Origin: Stutzerimonas kunmingensis | GTDB taxonomy: Bacteria > Pseudomonadota > Gammaproteobacteria > Pseudomonadales > Pseudomonadaceae | Direction of reading: 5' to 3' | NCBI RefSeq assembly: GCF_002929225.1 | Contig: NZ_PISM01000021.1 | Location: 124,001 to 188,000 of the forward strand | DNA length: 64,000 bases | Shown: positions 44,869-57,479 of the stretch, piece by piece | Numbering within the stretch: position 1 is the stretch's first letter | How the letters are laid out: each line of letters begins with the position of its first letter | Translations under genes and position numbers: made by a program | Notes under the pieces: model-generated | Database searches by the model: none | What the model was told of the DNA's origin: nothing | What the model saw: the letters and a program-made list of their open reading frames with translations, nothing else

Positions 44869-45339
44869 ATGCTCACCCATCTCGATTCCCAAGGCCGGGC
44901 CAGCATGGTCGACGTCACCGACAAGGCCGTGACCGCGCGTGAAGCCGTGGCCGAGGCCCGCGTGCGCATGCTGCCGCAGACCCTGCAGATGATCCAGCAG
45001 GGCGGTCATCCCAAGGGCGATGTCTTCGCCGTGGCGCGCATCGCCGGCATCCAGGCGGCAAAGAAGACCTACGAACTGATTCCGCTGTGTCATCCGCTGC
45101 TGCTCACCAGCATCAAGGTCGAGCTGCAGGCGGATGGTGAAGACTGCGTACTGATTCGCGCTGCCTGCAAGCTGGCCGGGCAGACAGGTGTCGAGATGGA
45201 AGCGTTGACCGCTGCCAGCGTCGCTGCGCTGACCATCTACGACATGTGCAAGGCCGTGGATCGCGGCATGGTCATCGAAGGCGTGCGCCTGCTGGAAAAA
45301 CTCGGCGGCAAGAGCGGTCACTGGCAGGTGCCGGCATGA
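44869..45339 (+). CDS. moaC: Cyclic pyranopterin monophosphate synthase
   Basis: A 156-residue enzyme of molybdenum cofactor synthesis, working after MoaA to form cyclic pyranopterin monophosphate. Conserved parts: [19 protein letters not shown], the catalytic [40 protein letters not shown] and the terminal GGKSGHW. AGGAGCGCC-type spacing precedes the ATG. It overlaps moaD by 4 bp (ATGA) and starts the moaC-moaD-moaE operon; moaA and moaB are not in this window. Confidence 0.96.
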   Translation: MLTHLDSQGRASMVDVTDKAVTAREAVAEARVRMLPQTLQMIQQGGHPKGDVFAVARIAGIQAAKKTYELIPLCHPLLLTSIKVELQADGEDCVLIRAACKLAGQTGVEMEALTAASVAALTIYDMCKAVDRGMVIEGVRLLEKLGGKSGHWQVPA

Positions 45340-45584
45340 TTACCGTCCAGTTCTTTGCCCGTTATCGCGAAACCCTCGGCACTGATGGCGAGCGCCTGCA
45401 GTGGGATGCTTCGCTCGCCAACGTGGATGACGTGCGCCAGCAGCTGCTTGCGCGGGGCGGTGTCTGGGAGGTGCTTGCCGAGCAGAACCTGATGTGTGCC
45501 CGTAATCAGGAACTCTGTGGTCTCGATGAGCCGATCACCGATGACGATGAAGTCGCTTTCTTTCCCACCGTGACCGGAGGCTGA
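45336..45584 (+). CDS. moaD: Molybdopterin synthase small subunit
   Basis: An 82-residue ubiquitin-like sulfur carrier ending in the required Gly-Gly (FFPTVTGG), which is thiocarboxylated and donates sulfur to cyclic pyranopterin monophosphate in complex with MoaE. The beta-grasp pattern [14 protein letters not shown] is typical. The ATG overlaps the moaC stop (ATGA), and moaE starts 2 bp after its stop, so all three are translationally linked. Confidence 0.95.
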   Translation: MITVQFFARYRETLGTDGERLQWDASLANVDDVRQQLLARGGVWEVLAEQNLMCARNQELCGLDEPITDDDEVAFFPTVTGG

Positions 45585-45586
45585 GC

Positions 45587-46045
45587 ATGGCGGTTCGTGT
45601 ACAGACGGCAGCGTTCGATCCGGGGGCCGAACTCAATGCGCTGCATGCGGCCAACCTGGGGATTGGCGCGGTCGCCGGGTTCGTCGGTTACGTAAGGGAT
45701 TTCAATGATGGGCAGGATGTCGCCGGAATGTTCCTCGAACATGCGCCGGGGATGACCGAAAAGGCGCTGGAGAAAATCATTATCGAGGCGGAGCAGCGCT
45801 GGCCATTATTGCGGCTCGACGTGCTGCATCGCGTCGGGCCCCTGGAGCCAGGTGAGCCGATCGTCTTCGTCGGCGCGGCGAGCGCCCATCGCGACGCTGC
45901 CTTCGACGCCTGTCGCTTCGTGATGGACTACCTGAAGACGCGGGCGCCGTTCTGGAAGAAGGAAACCACGCCGTCCGGGCCACGCTGGGTGGAGGGCCGC
46001 GCGAGTGATCAGGTCGCGGCTGAGCGTTGGAGCGAGAACGGCTGA
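45587..46045 (+). CDS. moaE: Molybdopterin synthase catalytic subunit
   Basis: A 152-residue MoaE: GAVAGFVGYVRDFNDG, LEHAPGMTEKALEKI, HRVGPLEPGEPIVFVGAASAHRDAAFDACRFVMDYLKTRAPFWKKE with the catalytic lysines. It forms the heterotetramer with MoaD that converts precursor Z to molybdopterin. GGAGG in the moaD tail serves as ribosome site. It converges on the small membrane protein gene with a 4-bp gap. Confidence 0.96.
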   Translation: MAVRVQTAAFDPGAELNALHAANLGIGAVAGFVGYVRDFNDGQDVAGMFLEHAPGMTEKALEKIIIEAEQRWPLLRLDVLHRVGPLEPGEPIVFVGAASAHRDAAFDACRFVMDYLKTRAPFWKKETTPSGPRWVEGRASDQVAAERWSENG

Positions 46046-46049
46046 GCCG

Positions 46050-46214
46050 TCAATAGAAGGTGATGTACATCTTGAAGGCCAGCGTCGAGAACATGGTGAG
46101 CACGCCCAGGCCAAGAAGGCCCACGCCCCAGTCCCGGTCCCGGTAGTTGAAACCTACGCAGAGCAGGATGAAGCCGGTGACGATTAGCGACAGTAGCCAG
46201 TGCATGCTGTCCAT
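46050..46214 (-). CDS. Small two-helix membrane protein
   Basis: A 54-residue protein with two hydrophobic helices (WLLSLIVTGFILLCVGF and GVGLLGLGVLTMFSTLAFKMYI) joined by NYRDRDW, a positively charged hairpin typical of small inner-membrane proteins. GAGGAGACATCG precedes the ATG at 46212-46214. No family recognised. It is encoded opposite the end of moaE. Confidence 0.68.
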   Translation of the reverse strand: MDSMHWLLSLIVTGFILLCVGFNYRDRDWGVGLLGLGVLTMFSTLAFKMYITFY

Positions 46215-46315
46215 CGATGTCTCCTCGAGTTCCGATCTAGCTACCACTCTAGCCGCTTGACCTCTGTTGAGGCCTGATTCAGGTCATTGATGGAGGAGGT
46301 GATTGACGGTCGCAG

Positions 46316-46337
46316 GGGCGCGGCGAATGCCGCGCCC
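46316..46337 (-). terminator. Hairpin after rhlB
   Basis: A perfect 9-bp GC stem (46316-46324 with 46329-46337) with a GAAT/ATTC tetraloop lies 7 bp beyond the rhlB stop. No T-run follows on the minus strand. Confidence 0.55.
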
Positions 46338-46344
46338 AATAGGC

Positions 46345-47772
46345 TCAGCGCGAGTGAGGGACCGGGGCGAGCAGTTCCGCCGGCGGCATCTCGCACTGAA
46401 TCTTGCGGCCAATCAGCGCTTCGATCGGCGGCAGGGCGAAGGAGTCGTCCTCGCCGGCGAAGCTGATCGACGTGCCGCTGGTGCCGGCACGGCCGGTGCG
46501 GCCGATGCGGTGCACGTAGTCATCCGGATCTTCCGGCAGCGTAAAGTTGATTACGTGGCTGATGCCGTCGACATGGATGCCTCGACCGGCGACATCGGTC
46601 GCCACCAGTACACGAATCTTGCCCTCGCGGAAACCTTCCAGCGTGCGGATGCGCTTGTGCTGCGGCACGTCGCCGGACATCTGCGCGGCGCTGATGCCGT
46701 CCCGGGTCAGGCGTTCCTCGATGCGCCGCACTTCATCCTTGCGGTTGGCGAAGACCATCACCCGCGTCCAGTCATTCTGGGTGATCAGGTTGTACAGCAG
46801 CTTGTACTTGTCGCTGCCAGCCACGGCGAATACGTGTTGCTCGACGGTGTCGCTGGCAACGTTTTCCGGCTCGATCTCGACCACGGCGGGGTTGGTCGTC
46901 CACTGCTGCGCCAGGTTCATCACGTCATCGGTGAACGTGGCTGAGAACAGCAGGGTCTGGCGTTCGCTCTTGGGCGGCGTCTGCCGGATGATCTGGCGGA
47001 CCTGCGGAATGAAGCCCATGTCGAGCATGCGATCGGCTTCATCCAGCACCATCACCTCGACCATGTCCAGATGCACCTCGCCGCGCTGGTTGAAATCCAG
47101 CAGGCGCCCGGGCGTGGCAACCAGGATGTCGCAGAATTTCGATTCAAGCAGCTTGAGCTGCTTGTCGAAGTCCATGCCGCCGACGAAGCTCATCACGTTC
47201 AGGTTGGTATATTTGGTCAGGTCCAGCGCGTCATTGGCGATCTGCACCACCAGTTCACGGGTCGGCGCGATGATCAGTGCGCGCGGTTCGCCCATATAGC
47301 GGTCCCGCGGCGGCGGAGTGTCGAGCAGCTGTGTGATGGTGGAGATGAGAAACGCAGCCGTCTTGCCGGTGCCGGTCTGGGCGCGGCCAATGGCGTCTCT
47401 GCCGGCGAGGGTATAGCCCAGCACCTGGGCCTGGATCGGCGTGCAGTAGGGAAAACCCAGGTCATGAATTGCGTGCATCAGCTCGGGTGCGAGCTTGAAG
47501 TCGTGGAAGCGGGTCTTGCCTTCGGTCGCTTCGACCTCGAAGTCCTCCAGCTTCCACGCCGGAGCGGCGGGTTTTGGCGGCTTGCTGCTGCGTTGACGGC
47601 GCGGCTTTTCGGCGGCGCGCTCAGCGGGCTGCGGCTTGGGTTGAGTCTCAGGCGTCGTTGCTTGCTGCGGGGCGCTGTATTGGCCCTCGTGGTCGGCGGC
47701 GAGCACGTCATCGGCTGCGCTGGCCCGTACATCCGGGGCCTTGCCAAAGATTTTCTTGAGTGCTTTGAGCAC
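46345..47772 (-). CDS. rhlB: DEAD-box RNA helicase, RhlB-like
   Basis: A 475-residue ATP-dependent RNA helicase, in relatives a degradosome component. A basic low-complexity N-terminal extension (residues about 15-75, rich in Lys, Pro, Ala) precedes the core motifs AQTGTGKT (I), PTRELVVQ (Ia), [17 protein letters not shown] (II), SATFT (III) and [10 protein letters not shown] (VI). GTG at 47770-47772 ([11 protein letters not shown]) is preferred; the frame is open further 5' without a better start. The symbol follows sequence resemblance and could be another RhlE/RhlB paralogue. Confidence 0.88.
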   Translation of the reverse strand: MLKALKKIFGKAPDVRASAADDVLAADHEGQYSAPQQATTPETQPKPQPAERAAEKPRRQRSSKPPKPAAPAWKLEDFEVEATEGKTRFHDFKLAPELMHAIHDLGFPYCTPIQAQVLGYTLAGRDAIGRAQTGTGKTAAFLISTITQLLDTPPPRDRYMGEPRALIIAPTRELVVQIANDALDLTKYTNLNVMSFVGGMDFDKQLKLLESKFCDILVATPGRLLDFNQRGEVHLDMVEVMVLDEADRMLDMGFIPQVRQIIRQTPPKSERQTLLFSATFTDDVMNLAQQWTTNPAVVEIEPENVASDTVEQHVFAVAGSDKYKLLYNLITQNDWTRVMVFANRKDEVRRIEERLTRDGISAAQMSGDVPQHKRIRTLEGFREGKIRVLVATDVAGRGIHVDGISHVINFTLPEDPDDYVHRIGRTGRAGTSGTSISFAGEDDSFALPPIEALIGRKIQCEMPPAELLAPVPHSR

Positions 47773-48058
47773 GGTCTTCTCGTCATTTATTAGGAAAGTG
47801 TCGCGCGCCAGTGTAATGCAAGACGCATGCATGGCGAAGCCTCGCGCACGGGAAGGCTTGGCTTCCAGCGGGCGCACTCGCGCCTGACGTACTGTTGTGT
47901 GATACCGCGCGGGCCTGGTCAGGGCCTTGGGGCATGGCTGTGTCTGATGCCAGGTTCAAGCGTGGCAGGATGCCGACCGCGCTTGAGCCTGCCAGGTGGC
48001 GGACGGTCAAGCGCACCGCTCATCCTTCCTTTGATGAATAGGCAACCGGAGCTGGTGC

Positions 48059-49069
<1,011 letters not shown>

Positions 49070-50098
49070 ATGATTAGGGTGAAATCCACACTGGCTGCGC
49101 TGGGTGCAGCGTCACTGCTGGGAGTCAGCGGGCTGGCGCAAGCGGGGGCGACCCTCGATGCAGTGCAGAAGAAAGGATTCGTGCAGTGCGGCATCAGTGA
49201 TGGCCTTCCGGGCTTTTCCTACGCCGATGCAAAGGGGCAATACTTGGGGATCGACGTGGATGTCTGTCGCGCGGTGGCCGCGGCCGTGTTCGGTGACGCC
49301 AGTAAGGTCAAGTACAGTCCGTTGACCGCCAAGGAGCGCTTCACCGCGCTGCAATCCGGCGAAGTGGATATGCTGTCGCGCAACACCACCTGGACCAGCT
49401 CGCGTGATGCGGCGATGGGCCTGAATTTCACCGGCGTGACCTATTACGACGGTCAAGGCTTCCTGGTGAACAAGGAGCTGGGTGTCAAAAGTGCCAAGGA
49501 GCTCGATGGCGCGACTGTCTGCATTCAGGCAGGCACGACTACCGAACTCAATCTCTCCGATTATTTCCGCGCCAACAACCTGAAGTACACCCCCATCACC
49601 TACGACACCTCGGACGAAAGCGCCAAGTCACTGGAGTCGGGCCGCTGCGACGTGCTCACTTCCGACCAGTCGCAGCTCTACGCTCAGCGCATCAAGCTGG
49701 CAAAGCCTGATGACTACGTAGTGCTACCCGAAGTGATATCCAAGGAGCCCCTCGGCCCGGCGGTCCGCCAAGGCGATGAGGAATGGTTCGATATCGTGCG
49801 TTGGACCTTGTTCGCCATGCTCAACGCCGAGGAATTGGGCATCACTTCGGCAAACGTCGTAGAAAAGGCCAAGAGCACCAAGAACCCTGACGTCGCCCGC
49901 CTGCTGGGTGTGGAGGGGGAATATGGCAAGGATCTGAAGCTGCCGAAGGACTGGGCGGTGCAGATCGTCAAGCAGGTCGGTAACTATGGCGAGATCTTCG
50001 ATCGAAACGTCGGCGCCGGCAGCGAGCTGAAGATCGAACGTGGCCTCAATGCCCTGTGGAACAACGGCGGCGTGCAGTACGCCCCGCCGGTACGTTGA
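49070..50098 (+). CDS. aapJ: General L-amino acid ABC transporter, periplasmic binding protein
   Basis: A 342-residue periplasmic solute-binding protein. A signal peptide (residues 1-25, ending GLAQAGA) is followed by the family-3 binding fold: VQCGISDGLPGFSYADAKGQYLGIDVDVCRAVAAAVFGD, and the ligand-binding SRNTTWTSSRD. It binds many L-amino acids and feeds AapQMP. GGAGG precedes the ATG. It is separated from aapQ by two strong hairpins, which would raise AapJ above the permeases. Confidence 0.95.
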   Translation: MIRVKSTLAALGAASLLGVSGLAQAGATLDAVQKKGFVQCGISDGLPGFSYADAKGQYLGIDVDVCRAVAAAVFGDASKVKYSPLTAKERFTALQSGEVDMLSRNTTWTSSRDAAMGLNFTGVTYYDGQGFLVNKELGVKSAKELDGATVCIQAGTTTELNLSDYFRANNLKYTPITYDTSDESAKSLESGRCDVLTSDQSQLYAQRIKLAKPDDYVVLPEVISKEPLGPAVRQGDEEWFDIVRWTLFAMLNAEELGITSANVVEKAKSTKNPDVARLLGVEGEYGKDLKLPKDWAVQIVKQVGNYGEIFDRNVGAGSELKIERGLNALWNNGGVQYAPPVR

Positions 50099-50103
50099 CC
50101 AAG

Positions 50104-50130
50104 CGGGGCCGGCTACACCGGCCCCGTTTT
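50104..50130 (+). terminator. Hairpin 1 after aapJ (terminator/attenuator)
   Basis: A perfect 9-bp stem (50104-50112 with 50118-50126) has a 5-nt loop and is followed by TTTT. As the genes downstream belong to the same transporter, partial readthrough is expected. Confidence 0.75.
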
Positions 50131-50145
50131 CCAAAGGGAGAAGTG

Positions 50146-50172
50146 CCGCCGGCGCGCACAACGCGCCGGCGG
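50146..50172 (+). repeat. Hairpin 2 in aapJ-aapQ gap
   Basis: A perfect 11-bp all-GC stem (50146-50156 with 50162-50172) with a 5-nt loop lies 19 bp before the aapQ start. It may stabilise the upstream aapJ message or hinder aapQ translation. Confidence 0.7.
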
Positions 50173-50191
50173 TGCGGTATGAGGACATTCG

Positions 50192-51376
50192 ATGCGAACC
50201 ATCGACAATCCTAGGCCGGCTGGCGGGTCGCTATTGACCGACCCTCGGGCACGCGCCTGGCTGTTTCAGATTCTGGCTGTAATCACCGTCGTAGCATTCG
50301 GCTGGTACCTTTTTCACAATACCCAGACCAACCTTGCCCATCGCGGCATTACCTCCGGCTTCGGTTTCCTTGAGAACGCCGCCGGCTTCGGCATATCCCA
50401 GCACCTGATCGACTACAGCGAGAGCGACACTTACGGTCGCGTCTTCTGGGTCGGGCTGCTCAATACGCTGTTGGTCAGCGTCATCGGGATATTTCTCGCA
50501 ACGGTGATGGGGTTCATCCTCGGCGTGGGACGCCTCTCGAGCAACTGGCTGATCCGTCAATTGGCGACGCTCTACATCGAGATATTCCGCAATATCCCGC
50601 CGTTGCTGCTAATCTTCTTCGTCTACTTCGCTGTGATCAGCCCGTTGCCTGGGCCGCGCAACAGCCTGAGCCTATGGGATGCGGTGTTCGTCAACAACCG
50701 TGGCGTGCAGATGCCGGCACCCAGCGCCGCCGATGGCTTCTGGTCATTCTGGCTGGCGTTGCTCGTGGCGCTGGTCGCGGTAGTCCTGCTCAACCGCTGG
50801 GCTCGGGCGCGTCGGCATGCCACCGGGCAGATTTTTCCGGTGTTCTGGACCAGCCTTGGGTTGTTTCTGGCGATCCCGTGGCTGGTGACCTTCATTGCAG
50901 GCGTACCTTTCACCTGGGAAGTGCCGGAGTTGCAGCGCTTCAACATTCGCGGTGGTTGGGTGGTGATCCCGGAGCTGGTTTCGATCGTGGTGGCGTTGTC
51001 GGTGTATACCGCGGCGTTCATCGGCGAAACCGTGCGTTCAGGCATTCAGTCGGTCAGCCATGGCCAGACCGAAGCCGCCGCTTCGCTTGGGTTGCGCCCA
51101 GGCCAGGTATTGCGGCTGGTGATCGTGCCGCAAGCGTTGCGGGTGATCGTGCCGCCGCTGACCAGCCAATACCTGAACCTGGCAAAGAACTCGTCGCTCG
51201 CTGCTGCTATCGGTTATCCAGACATGGTGTCGCTATTCGCCGGCACGGTGCTCAATCAGACCGGGCAGGCCATCGAAACCATGGCCATCACCATGAGTGT
51301 CTATCTGGCCATCAGCATCAGCATCTCGCTGCTTATGAACTGGTACAACAAGCGCATTGCGCTGATCGAGCGGTGA
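50192..51376 (+). CDS. aapQ: General L-amino acid ABC transporter, permease
   Basis: A 394-residue inner-membrane permease of the HisMQ type. Long form with an N-terminal helix (residues about 25-45), a periplasmic part and the core helices; the EAA loop is QTEAAASLGLRPGQVLRLVIVPQALRVIVPPLTSQYL. GAGGA precedes the ATG. It pairs with AapM, whose gene begins 4 bp after its stop. Confidence 0.94.
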   Translation: MRTIDNPRPAGGSLLTDPRARAWLFQILAVITVVAFGWYLFHNTQTNLAHRGITSGFGFLENAAGFGISQHLIDYSESDTYGRVFWVGLLNTLLVSVIGIFLATVMGFILGVGRLSSNWLIRQLATLYIEIFRNIPPLLLIFFVYFAVISPLPGPRNSLSLWDAVFVNNRGVQMPAPSAADGFWSFWLALLVALVAVVLLNRWARARRHATGQIFPVFWTSLGLFLAIPWLVTFIAGVPFTWEVPELQRFNIRGGWVVIPELVSIVVALSVYTAAFIGETVRSGIQSVSHGQTEAAASLGLRPGQVLRLVIVPQALRVIVPPLTSQYLNLAKNSSLAAAIGYPDMVSLFAGTVLNQTGQAIETMAITMSVYLAISISISLLMNWYNKRIALIER

Positions 51377-51380
51377 GCGC

Positions 51381-52478
51381 ATGACCATCCATACCTTCAA
51401 GCCCGACCTGCCGCCACCGACGATCAGCATCGGTGCGCTCGGCTGGCTACGGGCCAATCTGTTTTCCAGCTGGATCAATACCCTGCTGACGCTGGTAGGG
51501 CTATACCTGCTCTGGCTGATTGTGCCGCCGGTACTCGAATGGGCCATCTTCAAGGCCGACTGGACCGGTGAAACCCGCGCCGACTGCAGCCGCGAAGGCG
51601 CCTGCTGGGTGTTCATTCAGACCCGGTTCGGCCAGTTCATGTACGGCTTCTATCCGACGGAGCTGCGCTGGCGAGTCGATGCGGCAGCCTGGCTGGCGAT
51701 CATCGGTGCGGCGCCGCTGTTCCTGCGGCAGATGCCACACAAGTTGCGCTACGGGCTGGGCTATCTGCTGGTTTACCCGCTGCTAGCCTACTGGCTGCTG
51801 CATGGTGGCTTTCTCGGCCTGCAGACGGTGCCTACCAGTCAGTGGGGCGGGCTCATGCTGACCGTAGTGATCGCTGCCGTGGGCATTGCCGGTGCTTTGC
51901 CGCTGGGCATTCTGCTGGCATTGGGGCGGCGCTCGGACATGCCGGCTATTCGCGTGCTCTGCGTGACCTTCATCGAGTTCTGGCGCGGCGTGCCGTTGAT
52001 CACCGTGCTGTTCATGTCCTCGGTGATGCTGCCGCTGTTCCTGCCCGAAGGCATGAGCCTCGACAAGCTGCTGCGGGCAATGCTGATGGTGGTGTTCTTC
52101 GAGGCCGCCTACATCGCCGAGGTAGTACGTGGCGGTCTGCAGGCGATCCCCAAGGGGCAGTACGAGGCGGCGGCGGCCATGGGCCTGGGCTACTGGCGCA
52201 GCACGCTGCTGGTGATCCTGCCGCAGGCGCTGAAGCTGGTGATCCCAGGCATCGTCAACACCTTCATTGCCCTGTTCAAGGACACCAGCCTGGTGATCAT
52301 CATCGGCCTGTTCGACTTCCTCAACAGCATCAAGCGCGCCACCGCGGACCCGGCCTGGCTAGGCATGTCCACCGAGGGCTACGTGTTCGCTGCGCTGGTG
52401 TACTGGATGTTCTGTTTCGGCATGTCCCGCTATTCGATGCGCCTGGAGCGCAAGCTGGACACCGGCCACAAGCATTAG
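51381..52478 (+). CDS. aapM: General L-amino acid ABC transporter, permease
   Basis: A 365-residue second permease. Hydrophobic segments include LLTLVGLYLLWLIVPPVLEW near the N terminus; the EAA loop is GQYEAAAAMGLGYWRSTLLVILPQALKLVIPGIVNTF. Together with AapQ it forms the transmembrane channel. It is spaced 4 bp from aapQ and 9 bp from aapP, so all three are co-transcribed. Confidence 0.94.
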   Translation: MTIHTFKPDLPPPTISIGALGWLRANLFSSWINTLLTLVGLYLLWLIVPPVLEWAIFKADWTGETRADCSREGACWVFIQTRFGQFMYGFYPTELRWRVDAAAWLAIIGAAPLFLRQMPHKLRYGLGYLLVYPLLAYWLLHGGFLGLQTVPTSQWGGLMLTVVIAAVGIAGALPLGILLALGRRSDMPAIRVLCVTFIEFWRGVPLITVLFMSSVMLPLFLPEGMSLDKLLRAMLMVVFFEAAYIAEVVRGGLQAIPKGQYEAAAAMGLGYWRSTLLVILPQALKLVIPGIVNTFIALFKDTSLVIIIGLFDFLNSIKRATADPAWLGMSTEGYVFAALVYWMFCFGMSRYSMRLERKLDTGHKH

Positions 52479-52487
52479 GAGTGATAT

Positions 52488-53255
<768 letters not shown>

Positions 53256-53334
53256 TCCAAGCCGGGCCTGGCGTGCCGTCGGAGCACGCGGCGCCTGGCT
53301 GTGTTCAGCCTTAGCCTCGGCCGCCGTCATGGGC

Positions 53335-53340
53335 TAGAAT
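53335..53340 (+). promoter_or_regulatory. Candidate -10 element (TAGAAT) for purL
   Basis: TAGAAT in GGGCTAGAAT lies 40 bp before the purL ATG, with a weak -35. No PurR-like operator was recognised. Confidence 0.45.
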
Positions 53341-53380
53341 ACGCGCCCCGACTGCTCCCCCCTCCGAGGCTGTTCCGACG

Positions 53381-56300
53381 ATGTTGATCCTGCGCGGCGC
53401 TCCCGCTCTTTCCGCCTTCCGTCATGGCAAGCTCCTGGCACAACTGACCGATAAGGTCCCCGCCGTCGGCGGGCTGTATGCCGAGTTCGCCCATTTCGCC
53501 GAGGTTTCCGGCACGCTCGGCGCGGATGAGCAGAACGTACTGACCCGCCTGCTGAAGTACGGCCCCAGTGTGCCGGTGCAGGAACCTGCCGGGCGGCTGT
53601 TCCTCGTGGTGCCTCGCTTCGGCACCATTTCGCCGTGGTCGAGCAAGGCCAGCGATATCGCCCACAACTGCGGGCTGGAGAAGGTCCAGCGGCTGGAGCG
53701 GGGCATCGCCTATTACGTGCAGGGCGAGTTTTCCGATAGCGAGGCACAGCTGATTGCCGCAGCGCTTCACGATCGCATGACACAAATGGTGCTCGATCGT
53801 TTCGACGCAGCCGCCAACCTGTTCAGCCATGCCGAGCCCAAGCCGCTGACTGCCGTGGACATCCTCGGTGGCGGTCGCGCCGCGCTGGAAAAGGCCAACA
53901 CCGACCTGGGCCTGGCCCTGGCCGAAGACGAGATCGATTATCTGGTCAGTGCCTTCCAGGGCCTCAAGCGCAACCCGCACGACATCGAACTGATGATGTT
54001 CGCGCAGGCCAACTCCGAGCACTGCCGCCACAAGATCTTCAACGCCAGCTGGGACATCGACGGCGAGAGCCAGGACAAGTCGCTGTTCGGCATGATCAAG
54101 AACACCTACCAGATGCACAGCGAGAACGTGCTGTCCGCATACAAGGACAACGCGTCGGTCATCGTCGGCCACACCGCAGGGCGTTTCTTCCCCAATCCTG
54201 AAACCCGCCAGTACGGCGCGGTGCAGGAGCCGGTGCACATTCTGATGAAGGTGGAAACCCACAACCACCCGACCGCGATCTCGCCGTTCTCGGGTGCTTC
54301 CACCGGTTCCGGCGGCGAGATTCGCGACGAGGGCGCCACCGGCCGCGGCGCCAAGCCAAAGGCGGGTCTGACGGGTTTCACCGTCTCCAACCTGAACATC
54401 CCCGGCTTCGAGCAGCCGTGGGAACAGGCCTACGGCAAGCCGGAACGCATCGTCACGCCGCTGGACATCATGATTGAAGGCCCTCTGGGCGGCGCCGCGT
54501 TCAACAACGAGTTCGGCCGCCCGGCGCTGACCGGTTACTTCCGTACCTTCGAGCAGTCGATCAACACGCCGCGCGGCGACGAGGTGCGTGGTTATCACAA
54601 GCCGATCATGCTCGCTGGCGGCATGGGCAATATCCGTGAAGATCACGTGCAGAAGGCTGAGATCACCGTTGGCGCCAAGCTGATCGTGCTCGGCGGGCCG
54701 GCCATGCTGATCGGCCTGGGCGGCGGCGCCGCCTCCTCGGTCGCGACCGGTGCCAGCTCGGCCGATCTTGATTTCGCCTCGGTACAGCGCGAGAACCCGG
54801 AAATGGAACGCCGCTGCCAGGAGGTCATCGACCGCTGCTGGCAGCTGGGCGACCAGAACCCCATCGCCTTCATCCATGACGTCGGTGCCGGTGGCATTTC
54901 CAATGCCTTCCCGGAGCTGGTCAACGACGGTGGCCGCGGTGGCCGCTTCGAACTTCGCAACGTGCCTAACGACGAGCCGGGCATGGCCCCGCACGAGATC
55001 TGGAGCAACGAGTCCCAGGAGCGTTACGTGCTGGCCGTCAGTGCCGCCGATTTCGAGCGTTTCCAGGCTATCTGCGAACGTGAGCGCTGCCCGTTCGCGG
55101 TTGTCGGCGAGGCGACCGAAGAGCCACAACTGACTGTCACCGACAGCCATTTCGGCAACACCCCGGTGGACATGCCGCTCGAAGTGCTGCTCGGCAAGCC
55201 GCCGCGCATGCACCGCAGCGCCAGCCGCGAAGCGGAATTGGGCGATGACTTCGATGCGGCTACTGTCGATCTGAATGAGGCGGTCACCCGGGTGCTGCGC
55301 CACCCAGCGGTCGCCAGCAAGAGCTTCCTGATCACCATCGGCGACCGCAGCATCACCGGCCAGGTAGCGCGCGATCAGATGGTCGGTCCGTGGCAGGTGC
55401 CGGTCGCCGACTGCGCCGTCACGGCTACCAGCTACGACGTTTACACCGGCGAGGCCATGGCGATGGGCGAGCGTACGCCGCTGGCGCTGCTGGATGCCCC
55501 GGCGTCGGGCCGCATGGCCATCGGCGAAACGCTGACCAACCTGGCAGCGGCACGCATCGAGAAGATCTCCGACATCAAGTTGTCCGCCAACTGGATGGCC
55601 GCCGCCGGCCACCCCGGCGAAGACGCGCGGCTGTACGACACCGTGCGAGCCGTCGGCATGGAGCTGTGCCCGCAGCTGGGCCTGACCATTCCGGTGGGCA
55701 AGGACTCGATGTCAATGAAGACCCATTGGTCGGAGGAGGGCGCCGAGAAAAGCGTGACCTCGCCGATGTCGCTGATCGTTTCCGGCTTCGCCCCGGTCAC
55801 TGATATCCGCCAGACCCTGACCCCGCAGCTGCGCCTGGACAAGGGCGCAACGGACCTGATCCTGATCGATCTGGGACGCGGCCAGAACCGCATGGGCGCT
55901 TCGATTCTTGCGCAGGTGTATGGTCAGCTTGGTCGCCAGGCGCCCGACGTCGATGATGCCGAAGACCTGCAGGCGTTCTTCGCTGTGGTCCAGGGACTGA
56001 ACGCCGATGGTCTGCTACTGGCCTACCACGACCGTTCCGACGGTGGTCTGCTGACCGCTGTGCTGGAAATGGCGTTTGCCGGTCACTGTGGCCTGAGTCT
56101 GAATCTCGATGGCCTGCTGGAGAGTGCCGCAGATGTCGCACCGATGCTCTTCAACGAGGAGCTTGGTGCGGTGATTCAGGTGCGTCAGGACGACACCGAG
56201 ATCGTGCTGGCACAGTTCAGCGCAGCCGGTCTGGGTGACTGTGTCGCGGTCATCGGTCAGCCGGTCAACAATGGCCATGTGTCGATCAAGCACGGCGAGA

Positions 56301-57277
56301 ACGAAGTCTTCGCCGGTGAGCGCCGTCTGCTGCATCGGCAGTGGGCGGAAACCAGTTACCAGATCCAGCGTCTGCGCGATAACGCCGAGTGCGCCGATCA
56401 GGAGTTCGACGCGCTGCTCGAAGAGGACAACCTGGGTCTCAGTGCCAAGCTCAGCTTCGACGTGAACGAGGACATCGCGGCGCCCTACATCAAGCGTGGC
56501 GTTCGTCCACAGATTGCGGTGCTGCGCGAGCAGGGCGTCAATGGCCAGGTGGAGATGGCGGCGGCGTTCGACCGCGCCGGTTTCGCCGCGGTCGACGTGC
56601 ACATGAGCGATATTCTTTCCGGGCGTGTCAGCCTTGAGGAGTTCAAGGGCCTGGTGGCCTGCGGTGGCTTCTCCTACGGCGACGTGCTCGGCGCCGGTGA
56701 AGGCTGGGCCAAGTCGATCCTGTTCAATGCGCGTGCACGGGATGGCTTCCAGGCCTTCTTCGAGCGCAAGGACAGCTTCGCTCTCGGCGTGTGCAATGGT
56801 TGCCAGATGATGAGCAACCTGCACGAGCTGATCCCGGGCACCGAGAACTGGCCGCACTTCGTGCGTAACCGCTCGGAGCAGTTTGAAGCGCGGGTGGCGA
56901 TGGTTCAGATTCAGGATTCGCCATCGATCTTCCTGCAGGGCATGGCCGGCTCCCGTCTGCCGATCGCCATCGCCCACGGCGAAGGCCATGCGGAGTTCGA
57001 GAGCGAAGAGGCCATGCTGCAGGCAGATCTTTCCGGCACCGTGGCGCTGCGCTTCGTGGATAACCACGGCAAGGTCACCGAGCGTTACCCGGCCAACCCG
57101 AACGGCTCGCCGCGCGGTATCACCGGTCTCAGCAGTCGCGATGGTCGCGTGACCATCATGATGCCGCACCCCGAGCGGGTGTTCCGCGCCGTGACCAACT
57201 CCTGGCGCCCTGACGAGTGGCAGGAAGACGGCGGCTGGATGCGCATGTTCCGCAATGCGCGGGTCTGGGTCGACTGA
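53381..57277 (+). CDS. purL: Phosphoribosylformylglycinamidine synthase (single chain)
   Basis: A 1298-residue large PurL: converts FGAR, glutamine and ATP to FGAM in purine synthesis. Order: N-terminal PurS-like part, the two AIRS-related synthetase halves ([43 protein letters not shown]; second half [18 protein letters not shown]), then the glutaminase domain with [21 protein letters not shown], nucleophile [10 protein letters not shown] and the [10 protein letters not shown] His-Glu pair. Length is normal for gammaproteobacteria. A 761-codon antisense open frame (53327-55612) is a composition artefact. A terminator follows. Confidence 0.98.
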   Translation: MLILRGAPALSAFRHGKLLAQLTDKVPAVGGLYAEFAHFAEVSGTLGADEQNVLTRLLKYGPSVPVQEPAGRLFLVVPRFGTISPWSSKASDIAHNCGLEKVQRLERGIAYYVQGEFSDSEAQLIAAALHDRMTQMVLDRFDAAANLFSHAEPKPLTAVDILGGGRAALEKANTDLGLALAEDEIDYLVSAFQGLKRNPHDIELMMFAQANSEHCRHKIFNASWDIDGESQDKSLFGMIKNTYQMHSENVLSAYKDNASVIVGHTAGRFFPNPETRQYGAVQEPVHILMKVETHNHPTAISPFSGASTGSGGEIRDEGATGRGAKPKAGLTGFTVSNLNIPGFEQPWEQAYGKPERIVTPLDIMIEGPLGGAAFNNEFGRPALTGYFRTFEQSINTPRGDEVRGYHKPIMLAGGMGNIREDHVQKAEITVGAKLIVLGGPAMLIGLGGGAASSVATGASSADLDFASVQRENPEMERRCQEVIDRCWQLGDQNPIAFIHDVGAGGISNAFPELVNDGGRGGRFELRNVPNDEPGMAPHEIWSNESQERYVLAVSAADFERFQAICERERCPFAVVGEATEEPQLTVTDSHFGNTPVDMPLEVLLGKPPRMHRSASREAELGDDFDAATVDLNEAVTRVLRHPAVASKSFLITIGDRSITGQVARDQMVGPWQVPVADCAVTATSYDVYTGEAMAMGERTPLALLDAPASGRMAIGETLTNLAAARIEKISDIKLSANWMAAAGHPGEDARLYDTVRAVGMELCPQLGLTIPVGKDSMSMKTHWSEEGAEKSVTSPMSLIVSGFAPVTDIRQTLTPQLRLDKGATDLILIDLGRGQNRMGASILAQVYGQLGRQAPDVDDAEDLQAFFAVVQGLNADGLLLAYHDRSDGGLLTAVLEMAFAGHCGLSLNLDGLLESAADVAPMLFNEELGAVIQVRQDDTEIVLAQFSAAGLGDCVAVIGQPVNNGHVSIKHGENEVFAGERRLLHRQWAETSYQIQRLRDNAECADQEFDALLEEDNLGLSAKLSFDVNEDIAAPYIKRGVRPQIAVLREQGVNGQVEMAAAFDRAGFAAVDVHMSDILSGRVSLEEFKGLVACGGFSYGDVLGAGEGWAKSILFNARARDGFQAFFERKDSFALGVCNGCQMMSNLHELIPGTENWPHFVRNRSEQFEARVAMVQIQDSPSIFLQGMAGSRLPIAIAHGEGHAEFESEEAMLQADLSGTVALRFVDNHGKVTERYPANPNGSPRGITGLSSRDGRVTIMMPHPERVFRAVTNSWRPDEWQEDGGWMRMFRNARVWVD

Positions 57278-57307
57278 CCGACCGGGTCAATCTGGCCATT
57301 CCCGAGG

Positions 57308-57338
57308 AGCCCGTCGATAGCATATCGGCGGGCTTTTT
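57308..57338 (+). terminator. Terminator after purL
   Basis: An 11-bp stem with one G-U pair (57308-57318 with 57324-57334) and a 5-nt loop runs into five T residues (57334-57338). Confidence 0.87.
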
Positions 57339-57479
57339 CATTTGTGACAAAGGTCTATGAACCGGTAGCGCAAAGCGTCGTCTGAGCTATGACGCGACGC
57401 ACTATTCGGTGCCCCACGGATGGCAGAATGCCAGTTCGCTCGGCCGGTGGAGGTCGGGCTCATCTGCACGGAGAGGTCG

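Noticed and set aside
53327-55612. A 761-codon open frame antisense to purL
   Set aside because: It mirrors third-position GC of purL; its protein is rich in Gly, Val, Ala, Asp and His with no motif, while purL shows every family motif. The same holds for long antisense frames at 540-2516, 5660-7174 and 19705-21309.
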